Translations under genes and position numbers: made by a program
Notes under the pieces: generated by a model
The model's database searches: none
Told to the model about the DNA's origin: nothing
The model's input: only the letters and a program-made list of their open reading frames with translations
Shown: positions 1-6,082 of the stretch, piece by piece
Layout: the number at the start of each line of letters is the position of its first letter
How positions within the stretch are numbered: position 1 is the stretch's first letter
NCBI GenBank assembly: GCA_026195755.1
Contig: JAPHRL010000137.1
Coordinates: 1 to 7,315, forward strand
DNA length: 7,315 nucleotides
Reading direction: 5' to 3'
DNA from: Kangiella sp.
GTDB lineage: Bacteria > Pseudomonadota > Gammaproteobacteria > Enterobacterales > Kangiellaceae

Positions 1-28
1 TCGAAACTCGAAACTCGAAACTCGAAAC
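1..28. repeat. Tandem 7-bp repeat, four copies, upstream of cysN
   Basis: Four perfect head-to-tail copies of TCGAAAC occupy the first 28 bases, and the array may extend left of the window. It lies 17 nt before the cysN ATG, in the place where cysD normally ends. All three forward frames stay open across the array: they stop at 31-33, 42-44 and 47-49, and the last stop would overlap the cysN start as ATGA. I therefore cannot exclude that the 3' end of cysD reads into it. A non-coding spacer is more likely, because CysD proteins as I know them do not end in such a low-complexity tail. Confidence 0.85.
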
Positions 29-45
29 TATGAACTGGAATTGAT

Positions 46-1467
46 ATGAGTCACGCATCACCATTAATTGAAAATGACATTCTTTCTTACCTTGAGCAGC
101 ATGAAAACAAAGAGTTACTGCGCTTTATAACCTGCGGTAGCGTTGATGATGGTAAAAGTACGCTAATTGGTCGCTTGTTACACGACAGCAAAATGATCTT
201 TGAAGATCAGTTGGCGGCCATTACTGAGGACAGTAAAAAGTCAGGAACAACTGGTGATAAGGTTGATTTGGCATTGCTGGTCGATGGTTTGCAATCTGAA
301 CGTGAGCAGGGCATTACCATTGATGTAGCCTATCGTTATTTTTCGACCGACAAACGCAAGTTCATTATCGCCGACACTCCAGGGCATGAACAATATACAC
401 GTAATATGGCAACCGGTGCTTCAACCTCGGATCTTGCGATTATCCTGATTGATGCTCGTTATGGTGTGCAAACACAAACCCGTCGTCATAGTTTTATCTG
501 CTCTTTGTTAGGCATTAAACATGTCATCGTGGCAGTGAATAAAATGGATTTGGTTGATTACTCCCAGGACGTTTATAAATCAATTCAGGCTGATTATTTG
601 AAATTAGCCGGTACTTTGGATATTCCTGATATTCGCTTTGTACCGATTTCCGCACTGGATGGTGATAATGTGGTTAACCCAAGCGAGAACATGAAATGGT
701 TCCGTGGTTCGCCTTTGATGCACTACCTTGAGATTACTGAAATAGCTCATGATATCAATTTAGAAGATTTCCGATTCCCCGTTCAGTATGTGAATCGACC
801 TAACCTGAATTTCCGCGGCTATGCCGGTAGCATTACATCGGGCACTATTCGAGTCGGTGATACGGTTCGCGCATTACCCTCTGGCAAGTTGAATACGATC
901 AAATCAATAGTCACTTTCGAAGGCGAGCTTGAAGAAGCAACTGCGCCAATGGCTGTTACCCTAACATTGAATGATGAAATCGATATTAGTCGTGGTGATA
1001 TGATCGTGAAAAAGGATAACTTGCCACACGTTTCTTCTCGGATGCGTGCAAAAGTTGTCTGGATGCATGAACAACCAATGACGGAACATAAAGAATACTA
1101 TATTAAGTTTAACAGCAAATTGACTTCAGGTGAGTTTGATAAAATACATCATCGTATTGATGTCAATACCATGGCTGAACATCCCGCGGGTCAATTAGAG
1201 CTAAATGAAATTGGTTTGGTTGATCTTGAGGTGGGTGAAAAAGTGATGTTTGACGACTATCGTTCAAATCATAAAACCGGCGCCTTTATCATCATCGACC
1301 GATTGAGTAACGTGACAGTGGGCGCAGGCATGATTGAAGAGCCTCTCTCGGATTCTGAAGAGCCAAGTGCTCCAGTCGATGTGAGTGCGTTTGAATTGGA
1401 GCTTAATCAATTTGTCAGAAAGCACTTCCCACACTGGGGTGCCAAAGATATTTCGAATACTAAATAG
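46..1467 (+). CDS. cysN: Sulfate adenylyltransferase subunit 1 (CysN), GTPase subunit of ATP sulfurylase
   Basis: With CysD, CysN makes adenosine 5'-phosphosulfate (APS) and pyrophosphate from ATP and sulfate. CysN is a cytosolic translation-factor-like GTPase, and its GTP hydrolysis drives the unfavourable reaction. At 473 residues it is close to the E. coli length (475). The G motifs are all present: P-loop GSVDDGKS at residues 31-38, GITID at 89-93, DTPGH at 110-114 and NKMD at 165-168. EF-Tu-like beta-barrel domains follow, with the family stretches FPVQYVNRPN and ISRGD. The C-terminus ends in a typical FPHWGA motif with no APS-kinase domain, so this is not a CysN/C fusion; cysC is separate downstream. 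The ATG at 46 gives the usual N-terminal length, although the ribosome site before it is weak. The partner cysD is expected just outside the left edge. Confidence 0.97.
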   Translation: MSHASPLIENDILSYLEQHENKELLRFITCGSVDDGKSTLIGRLLHDSKMIFEDQLAAITEDSKKSGTTGDKVDLALLVDGLQSEREQGITIDVAYRYFSTDKRKFIIADTPGHEQYTRNMATGASTSDLAIILIDARYGVQTQTRRHSFICSLLGIKHVIVAVNKMDLVDYSQDVYKSIQADYLKLAGTLDIPDIRFVPISALDGDNVVNPSENMKWFRGSPLMHYLEITEIAHDINLEDFRFPVQYVNRPNLNFRGYAGSITSGTIRVGDTVRALPSGKLNTIKSIVTFEGELEEATAPMAVTLTLNDEIDISRGDMIVKKDNLPHVSSRMRAKVVWMHEQPMTEHKEYYIKFNSKLTSGEFDKIHHRIDVNTMAEHPAGQLELNEIGLVDLEVGEKVMFDDYRSNHKTGAFIIIDRLSNVTVGAGMIEEPLSDSEEPSAPVDVSAFELELNQFVRKHFPHWGAKDISNTK

Positions 1468-1484
1468 CAACTGTTGAAAGCGGT

Positions 1485-3233
1485 ATGCTACTAGAGCAAG
1501 CCTACGTTTTTAGCGTTATCCTAGCCATGTTGGTTGGGCTGGTTTTTAACCTTGCCCGCCCTGCATGGCTTTTTTCGTTAGCAGCATTAGCCCTGTACTT
1601 CCCGGGCTTCGTTCCTGCTGAGCGCTTCTTCAGTCATGCGGTCAATCCAGCGGTATTAACTTTAGTGTTATTGCTGGTTTGCTCTATCGCGCTGGAGCGA
1701 ACTCGTGCGTTAGCTTGGGTTAGTAAACAATTATTCAGTAAAAGTCAGTTTGTCACTTTGACTAAGATGGGTGGCTTAGTGGCTGCCAGTTCAGCATTCT
1801 TAAATAACACCGCGATTGTTGCTTCTTTGATGGGAGCGGTGCGAAATAATTCCAGCCAATCTGCTAAGCGCCTGCTAATTCCTTTGTCCTATTTTGCCAT
1901 TTTAGGTGGCACCTTAACCTTGATTGGTACTTCGACTAACCTGGTCGTTAATAGCTTTCTTGTGGATTATGGTAAAGCGGGCTTTAATTTCTTTGACTTT
2001 TTACCTGTGGGTTTGGTCATTCTATTAGTCTGTGGTATCGCCGTTATAATTGTCAGTTATTGGCTGCCAAAGGATAACATTGCTGATACGGTAACTCGCG
2101 AGTATTTCCTTGAAGCAAAAATTGATAGTGACAGTACGCTGATTGGTAAAACCCTTTATCAGGCTGGGCTCATTACAATTACAGGCCTCGATTTGGTTGA
2201 AGTCGTTCGTAAAGACCAAGTGATTGCATCAGTTGAGCATGACCTTGAATTGGCGGAGGGCGACCAGCTTATCTACTGTGGTGACGTTAAGCTAGCAAAG
2301 CAACTTGCCAGCATAAAAGGCTTAAGTGTTTTTGCTGAGGATTCAGGGTTACTAGATAAGCACCTTAAAGAAGTCATCGTAAGTCCTATGTCAACTTTAA
2401 TAGGGCGAACATTGAAACAAAGCAGTTTTCGTGCTCATTTTGATGCCGCTGTGGTGGCTATTGGGAGAAATGGAGGGCGATTATCAGGTGCCTTGGGCGA
2501 AGTCGAAATAAGGGCCGGTGATAAACTGGTTATTGCAACCGGCCGTGATTTTTATAAGCGTCCCAATATTGATCGTAACTTTATCTTTTTGGACAAAGTA
2601 CAGTTGCACCCACCTTTAAAAATCTCGCAGGAAATCATCACCTTTACCGGGTTCTTTCTTGCGGTTGCATCGGCCGCTCTTGGCTTCGTCGATTTGCTGA
2701 CTGCCCTTATCACATACCTGATATTAATATTTGCGACAAAAGTTATTAGCGCTACAGAAGTGCGTCGACGCCTGCCGCTTGATATTTGGCTGGTCATTGC
2801 TTCTGCACTTGCCATCGCAGATGTTTTTAATCAGGTAGGAGTGGCTAACTTGATAGCGAGTGGTGTGACTGGATTGTTCCATATTGAAAGTAGCAATGAC
2901 ATCACAGGCATCTATCTATCATTCATCAGCATTTATTTGCTAACCTGGGTTATCACAGAGATGGTGACAAACAATGCCGCCGCCGCTTTGATGTTCCCAA
3001 TAGCATTTGGACTGGCTGAATCAATAGGCGTCAACTATATGCCATATGTGATGGCTGTGGCCTACGGTGCCTCGGCCAGTTTTATCAGTCCTTATGGGTA
3101 TCAAACTAACCTGATGGTCATGAACGCCGGTGGCTACAGCTTTAAAGACTTTGCTAAGGTGGGGTGGTTGGTTTCCCTTTGCTTCACTATTGTTGCCTTG
3201 TTAATGATCCCTATTGTGTTTCCATTTTCCTAA
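1485..3233 (+). CDS. SLC13/DASS-family permease with two RCK_C domains, probable sulfate transporter
   Basis: This is a 582-residue inner-membrane anion:cation symporter-type protein. An N-terminal hydrophobic block (about 5-195) and a C-terminal one (about 384-580) flank a soluble insert of about 205-355. The insert reads as two tandem RCK_C (TrkA-C) domains, each with an 'EGD/AGD-QLI/KLVI' pattern. Each membrane half carries the paired motifs of the family: FLNNTAIVA (105-113) with IGTSTNLVVN (147-156), and EMVTNNAAA (492-500) with ISPYGYQTNLMV (534-545). The gene lies 17 nt after cysN and 18 nt before cysC. Lying between the two sulfate-activation genes, it most likely imports sulfate. That substrate is inferred from context: SLC13 relatives also carry dicarboxylates or other anions, and older annotations often say 'cation transporter'. 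The ATG at 1485 is preceded by a weak GAAAG ribosome site. Confidence 0.9.
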   Translation: MLLEQAYVFSVILAMLVGLVFNLARPAWLFSLAALALYFPGFVPAERFFSHAVNPAVLTLVLLLVCSIALERTRALAWVSKQLFSKSQFVTLTKMGGLVAASSAFLNNTAIVASLMGAVRNNSSQSAKRLLIPLSYFAILGGTLTLIGTSTNLVVNSFLVDYGKAGFNFFDFLPVGLVILLVCGIAVIIVSYWLPKDNIADTVTREYFLEAKIDSDSTLIGKTLYQAGLITITGLDLVEVVRKDQVIASVEHDLELAEGDQLIYCGDVKLAKQLASIKGLSVFAEDSGLLDKHLKEVIVSPMSTLIGRTLKQSSFRAHFDAAVVAIGRNGGRLSGALGEVEIRAGDKLVIATGRDFYKRPNIDRNFIFLDKVQLHPPLKISQEIITFTGFFLAVASAALGFVDLLTALITYLILIFATKVISATEVRRRLPLDIWLVIASALAIADVFNQVGVANLIASGVTGLFHIESSNDITGIYLSFISIYLLTWVITEMVTNNAAAALMFPIAFGLAESIGVNYMPYVMAVAYGASASFISPYGYQTNLMVMNAGGYSFKDFAKVGWLVSLCFTIVALLMIPIVFPFS

Positions 3234-3251
3234 AACCAGGAGTTAGCTTTC

Positions 3252-3848
3252 ATGACAGAAAATATCGTGTGGCACCATCATAACGTGACTCATGAAGACC
3301 GTTGCCAGCAGAAAAATCAAAAGCCATGTGTACTTTGGTTTACTGGACTTTCAGGTTCCGGTAAGTCGACAGTGGCCAATGCTGTAGAAACACTTCTTTT
3401 TAAGAATGGGAATCATAGTTACTTGCTTGATGGAGATAATATTCGCCATGGATTGAATCAAGACTTATCCTTTAGTGAAGAAGACCGGGTAGAGAACATC
3501 CGTCGTATTGGAGAGGTTACAAAGCTTTTTGCTGACTCAGGACTGATCGTATTGTCAGCTTTCATCTCTCCTTTTAAAGCTGATCGTCAACAGGTCCGTG
3601 ATTTGCATGATAAGGGTGATTTTATTGAGGTGTTCGTTGATACACCTTTAGAAGTCTGTGAGCAAAGAGATCCTAAAGGCTTATACAAAAAGGCGCGAGC
3701 AGGAGATATCAAGAACTTTACCGGGTTGGACTCACCCTACGAAGCTCCGTTAAGCCCAGATGTCCACCTTAAAAGCGGTGAGCGCTCAATTGACGAGCTT
3801 GCTAATCAAGTTTTGGATTATTTACGAAATAATGGCTTCATCTCCTAA
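3252..3848 (+). CDS. cysC: Adenylyl-sulfate kinase (APS kinase)
   Basis: CysC phosphorylates APS with ATP to give PAPS, the substrate of PAPS reductase, in the cytosol. The protein has 198 residues (E. coli CysC about 201). Visible signatures are the P-loop GLSGSGKS (32-39), the APS-binding stretch DGDNIRHGL (60-68), ENIRRIGEV (81-89), the FISP motif with the serine that is phosphorylated in the E. coli enzyme (here S106), and DPKGLYKKARAG in the lid region. The start is well supported by AGGAG at 3238-3242, 9 nt before the ATG. The gene follows the permease stop by 18 nt and is the last gene of the cys cluster. I see no strong terminator between it and the tRNA promoter that follows. Confidence 0.97.
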   Translation: MTENIVWHHHNVTHEDRCQQKNQKPCVLWFTGLSGSGKSTVANAVETLLFKNGNHSYLLDGDNIRHGLNQDLSFSEEDRVENIRRIGEVTKLFADSGLIVLSAFISPFKADRQQVRDLHDKGDFIEVFVDTPLEVCEQRDPKGLYKKARAGDIKNFTGLDSPYEAPLSPDVHLKSGERSIDELANQVLDYLRNNGFIS

Positions 3849-3857
3849 AATAATTGC

Positions 3858-3885
3858 TTGAACCAAAAAAGGATTATGGTAGAAT
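3858..3885 (+). promoter_or_regulatory. Sigma70-type promoter of the tRNA-Val gene
   Basis: A -35 TTGAAC (3858-3863) and a -10 TAGAAT (3880-3885) are separated by 16 nt. The bases after the -10 (TCCCGCTC) are GC-rich, like the discriminator of stable-RNA promoters under stringent control. Transcription would start near 3892, a few nucleotides before the mature tRNA 5' end at 3901. The promoter begins only 9 nt after the cysC stop codon. Confidence 0.7.
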
Positions 3886-3900
3886 TCCCGCTCTTAAAAT

Positions 3901-3977
3901 AGTCGCGTAGCTCAGCTGGTTAGAGCACCACCTTGACATGGTGGGGGTCGGTGGTTCGAGTCCACTCGCGACTACCA
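3901..3977 (+). tRNA. tRNA-Val (anticodon GAC), integration target
   Basis: A full 77-nt cloverleaf can be folded. The acceptor stem is AGTCGCG (3901-3907) paired with CGCGACT (3967-3973), followed by discriminator A and an encoded CCA (3975-3977). The D stem pairs GCTC with GAGC. The anticodon stem pairs CCACC with GGTGG around TTGACAT, giving anticodon GAC at 3935-3937. The T arm has TTCGAGT in its loop. The gene looks functional despite the element next to it, as expected when an integrating element carries a matching tRNA 3' end and so rebuilds the gene. The first pair is A-U rather than G-C, which keeps full pairing. Confidence 0.97.
3935..3977 (+). other. Inferred attachment core (attL-like) in the 3' half of tRNA-Val
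   Basis: Core-genome genes on the plus strand end at this tRNA. Immediately after it come only minus-strand, element-type genes including a lambda-Int-like integrase, the usual arrangement for integration at a tRNA 3' end. The identity segment should run from somewhere in the anticodon or T arm to the CCA end. Its exact left limit cannot be seen, because the second att copy lies outside the window and I find no repeat of the tRNA 3' end inside it. Confidence 0.6.
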
Positions 3978-3981
3978 TATA

Positions 3982-3994
3982 TTTCAAGCACTTC
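3982..3994 (+). promoter_or_regulatory. Possible IHF site between att core and arm repeats
   Basis: The 13 bases starting TTTCAAGC match the IHF consensus WATCAANNNNTTR at seven of nine specified positions; the mismatches are at the second and last. It lies between the tRNA core and the three 11-bp repeats, where lambda attP has its H' site. The match is weak and the flanking DNA is AT-rich, so it could be chance. Confidence 0.25.
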
Positions 3995-3995
3995 C

Positions 3996-4011
3996 GCTAT
4001 ATTAGCTTTTT
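3996..4011 (+). terminator. Weak hairpin plus T-run after the tRNA
   Basis: GCTA (3996-3999) pairs with TAGC (4003-4006) around a TAT loop and is followed at once by five T residues (4007-4011). The stem has only 4 bp, but its place 19 nt after the tRNA CCA and the T-run would suit termination of the tRNA transcript. It lies inside the presumed att region, so the element may have supplied it. Confidence 0.3.
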
Positions 4012-4015
4012 CTTA

Positions 4016-4048
4016 TTCCAAAACTTTTCCAATATTTTTCCAAAACTA
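4016..4048. repeat. Three 11-bp direct repeats, candidate arm-type integrase sites
   Basis: Three units beginning TTCCAA start at 4016, 4027 and 4038, a strict 11-bp period. The outer units share TTCCAAAACT and the middle one reads TTCCAATATTT. They begin 39 bp after the tRNA 3' end. If strand exchange happens in the T or anticodon arm, they lie about 60-115 bp from it, similar to the three clustered P' arm sites of lambda att. The integrase in this window has the N-terminal arm-binding type domain, which would recognise such repeats. The last unit runs to the end of the DUF1643 stop codon. The function is inferred from position, spacing and integrase type. Confidence 0.55.
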
Positions 4049-4537
4049 AATGAGCTTGCTTGGGTCGAACGGCATTAGTGGCTGGCTTGCTCTTATGTAT
4101 AGAGGATGCTTTGGGTGACCTGCCTTCGTCACTCCCAGGCACCAAGCTCTTGACCCATGTTTTTGGAAAATCTCTATGACTTGTTTTGCCCTCGCTGTAT
4201 TGGCGTTATTTCCCCAGGCGAAAACAACGTCGTCATATTCCTTTGCCAGCTTTTCTAAGTGCGCATTATTTTCCGGTCCAATTGGATCGCTTACCTGATT
4301 GAGTTTCTTGGGATCGGTAGAGCGATATGCGTATAAGTTCGCAACAATCAGTCCAGCGCAGCCCCAAGTTTCTGCAAAGCCAATGCATCTTCTAATGGTT
4401 GGATCATTTATGTTTTCGTCAGCAGTGCTTGGGTTGAGCATAACAAATAAGCTTGTTGTCTTATCTACATAAAAAGAGTTGGATTCCCGCTTAAGCAAGT
4501 ATCTGTATTGTTTGCATGGGCTAAAAATTGCACTCAT
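4046..4537 (-). CDS. DUF1643 family protein
   Basis: This 163-residue protein of unknown function has the conserved pattern I associate with DUF1643: MLNPSTAD (33-40), DPTIRRC (45-51), NLYAYRSTDP (67-76), GPENNAHL (87-94), AWGN (107-110) and LGVTKAGHPKHPLY (134-147). It looks complete and full length, soluble, with no signal peptide. The ATG at 4537 is preceded by a modest GGTGA ribosome site. It is the last gene of the minus-strand cluster, 51 nt after the CxxC/coiled-coil gene, and its stop codon lies within the third att-proximal repeat. DUF1643 genes occur in chromosomes and mobile elements; here the gene is best seen as cargo at the element's edge. No function should be assigned from sequence alone. 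Confidence 0.85.
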   Translation of the reverse strand: MSAIFSPCKQYRYLLKRESNSFYVDKTTSLFVMLNPSTADENINDPTIRRCIGFAETWGCAGLIVANLYAYRSTDPKKLNQVSDPIGPENNAHLEKLAKEYDDVVFAWGNNANTARAKQVIEIFQKHGSRAWCLGVTKAGHPKHPLYIRASQPLMPFDPSKLI

Positions 4538-4588
4538 AAAATCACCATGTTTATTTTTTGTCGTTAATTTGAGAGCTGTTAGTGGTTG

Positions 4589-4963
4589 CTAACTTACTGT
4601 TTCGTTGGACAGCAAGGCGCGAATTTTCGCAGGTAAATTCTTGTTTTCTTCTTCCATATTTTGGCGGTCAAAGTCCACAACCATTCCTTGTAGCGACTTT
4701 ATAATTTTCTCATAATTTTTTAATCTTGCTTCTTTTAGTGAAAGCTGTAGCTCTAAATCCTTTATCTTTTTTACTTGCTCAGGAATGAATGAGCTAAGAT
4801 TGAAGAATTTTGTTTTGGCTATGCGCTCCATGTCTAATGCCTCCCAGCATTCATCGCACCATGTTTGCCCTTCATATAAAGATAATTCTTGCCAATCCAT
4901 AGTTCTGTTGTCACAGCAGTTGGTGCAACCGTAAAACGGCCCCATCATGTCTAACTCGCTCAT
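4589..4963 (-). CDS. Small CxxC zinc-binding-like protein with coiled coil, unknown function
   Basis: I do not recognise a named family for this 124-residue protein. The N-terminal part has two cysteine pairs, C13-x2-C16 (with C17 adjacent) and C36-x2-C39, spaced like a small zinc-ribbon or zinc-finger knuckle pair. From about 62 to 100 the chain is highly charged and fits a coiled coil, with hydrophobic residues at most heptad positions (I67, L70, L74, L81, Y84, I88, L91, V95, F98). A plausible reading is a metal-stabilised head on a dimerising helix, binding nucleic acid or protein; this is inference. The start codon overlaps the integrase stop by 4 nt (ATGA), implying translational coupling, with AAGG upstream inside the integrase gene. 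The gene is clearly AT-rich: one 60-base line (4681-4740) is 28% G+C. Confidence 0.8.
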   Translation of the reverse strand: MSELDMMGPFYGCTNCCDNRTMDWQELSLYEGQTWCDECWEALDMERIAKTKFFNLSSFIPEQVKKIKDLELQLSLKEARLKNYEKIIKSLQGMVVDFDRQNMEEENKNLPAKIRALLSNETVS

Positions 4964-6081
4964 AACTCTACCTTCTGATATTTTGGTTTACCATCATCCA
5001 GGTAGATCTGGGTGGTGGTGAATCGTTTGTGGCCCATTAGTTTTTGAATGAAGTCTTCTGGGTATTGGTTATCTCGCAGCATCTGTGCTCCGAAGTTTCG
5101 GATCTCTTTGAATGTCGGCCGCTGGTTAACGGGTAGGTGATCATATACTCCCGCTGCGTTCCGGGCTTCTCGGAATGTTTTTGATAGCTTACCTTTAGTG
5201 ATGTAGGACCAATGCTTTTTCTTTTCGATCTGGTCTTTCTTGGCGCGGTCGTGTGGTCGATAGGCGAAGACGTAGGGCGATACTAAGCCGCTTTTGAGTC
5301 TCCGCTGTATGGCTTCAGCTGGATTGAACATCAGGGAATTCATGTATATTTCGAGATATACGGCTTCTTTGTAGTTGGTGGTTTTCCCAACTGCCACCCG
5401 AATCGTTCCTTTCTCCAGATCCACGTCTTCCTTCTTGAGGTTTCTCAAATCATCCGGGCGCAATAGTGTGGCCATGGCTACTGTGATCATGTCCTGTAAC
5501 CATTCTGGCGAGTGTTCCTGGATGGATTGTAGTGCTTCGAGTGTATGCGGCCTGGTCTGCTTACCTGTCTTTATCGATGGCAGGGTTCCCAATGCCAGGT
5601 TGGCCGTTACCCACCCACGACTGATGCAATATTTATAGAAGTGATTGAGCCGGGCGCGGGTTTTGTCGTAGCCATCGCCGGTGTAGTTGTCCAGCAGGTA
5701 GTTCGATAGCCGTTCCTGGTCGATTTCGTCCAGGCGCCGCTGGCCAAAGTCTGCATCCAGGCGTTTGAAAGTCGATTGGTAAGCCTTTGCGGTGGTCTCT
5801 TTGAGCTGCAATCTTGGCAGATAGTCTTTGGTAAATGATTTCAGTGCTTCGCTGATTTCAGGCGGTCTGGCGCGTCCCAGAGAGTCAACAACAGACTGCT
5901 TCTTCACTGATGCGAAGTAGGCGTTCATCTTCTGGGCTATGCGGATAGCCTCAGCTTTCTGTTCACCGGGATAGAACTTGGTCTTCTTGGCCTGTGGGTG
6001 CTTATATAAATACCCTCCGCTCTTACGGTATAGGTAGCTTGGCAAGTCCTTACTGCCTGATTTTCGTGGTCGTGCTGCCAT
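4960..6081 (-). CDS. int: Lambda-Int-like tyrosine recombinase (integrase)
   Basis: This integrase catalyses site-specific integration and excision, very probably at the adjacent tRNA-Val. Numbering is from the ATG at 6081 (373 residues). The N-terminus (about 2-60: RPRKSGSKDLPSYLYRKSGGY, then a basic stretch) resembles the lambda Int arm-binding domain. A SAM-like core-binding domain (about 75-155) and the catalytic domain (about 170-373) follow. Catalytic residues are R208 (in TLLRPDDL), K233 in the beta-hairpin, R328 (in KEIRNFG), H351 (in LMGH) and nucleophile Y360 (in TTTQIYLDD). The usual His of the HxxR box is Lys (K325). A TTG codon three codons upstream is in frame, but it abuts GGAGG (6091-6095); the ATG at 6081 has the proper 9-nt spacing and leaves 1 nt to the upstream gene. 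The 3' end overlaps the next gene by 4 nt. Confidence 0.95.
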   Translation of the reverse strand: MAARPRKSGSKDLPSYLYRKSGGYLYKHPQAKKTKFYPGEQKAEAIRIAQKMNAYFASVKKQSVVDSLGRARPPEISEALKSFTKDYLPRLQLKETTAKAYQSTFKRLDADFGQRRLDEIDQERLSNYLLDNYTGDGYDKTRARLNHFYKYCISRGWVTANLALGTLPSIKTGKQTRPHTLEALQSIQEHSPEWLQDMITVAMATLLRPDDLRNLKKEDVDLEKGTIRVAVGKTTNYKEAVYLEIYMNSLMFNPAEAIQRRLKSGLVSPYVFAYRPHDRAKKDQIEKKKHWSYITKGKLSKTFREARNAAGVYDHLPVNQRPTFKEIRNFGAQMLRDNQYPEDFIQKLMGHKRFTTTQIYLDDGKPKYQKVEL

Positions 6082-6082
6082 A

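Noticed and set aside
1..28. Possible CRISPR or phage-type repeat array
   Set aside because: The units are 7 bp with no spacers; this is a simple tandem repeat.
1264..1470. Minus-strand open frame inside the cysN 3' end
   Set aside because: It lies wholly antisense to strongly conserved cysN codons, with no recognisable protein motif or ribosome site.
2025..2815. Two minus-strand open frames inside the permease gene
   Set aside because: They are shadows of the permease coding sequence; the predicted peptides have no domain-like features.
3855..3990. 8-bp inverted repeat (TGCTTGAA / TTCAAGCA) flanking the tRNA
   Set aside because: It is short, the two arms are 120 bp apart, and one arm overlaps the tRNA promoter. 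Chance is the simplest explanation.
4578..4593. Small hairpin (GTTAG / CTAAC) at the stop codon of the CxxC gene
   Set aside because: Only 5 bp with no T-run on the minus strand, so it is not a convincing terminator.
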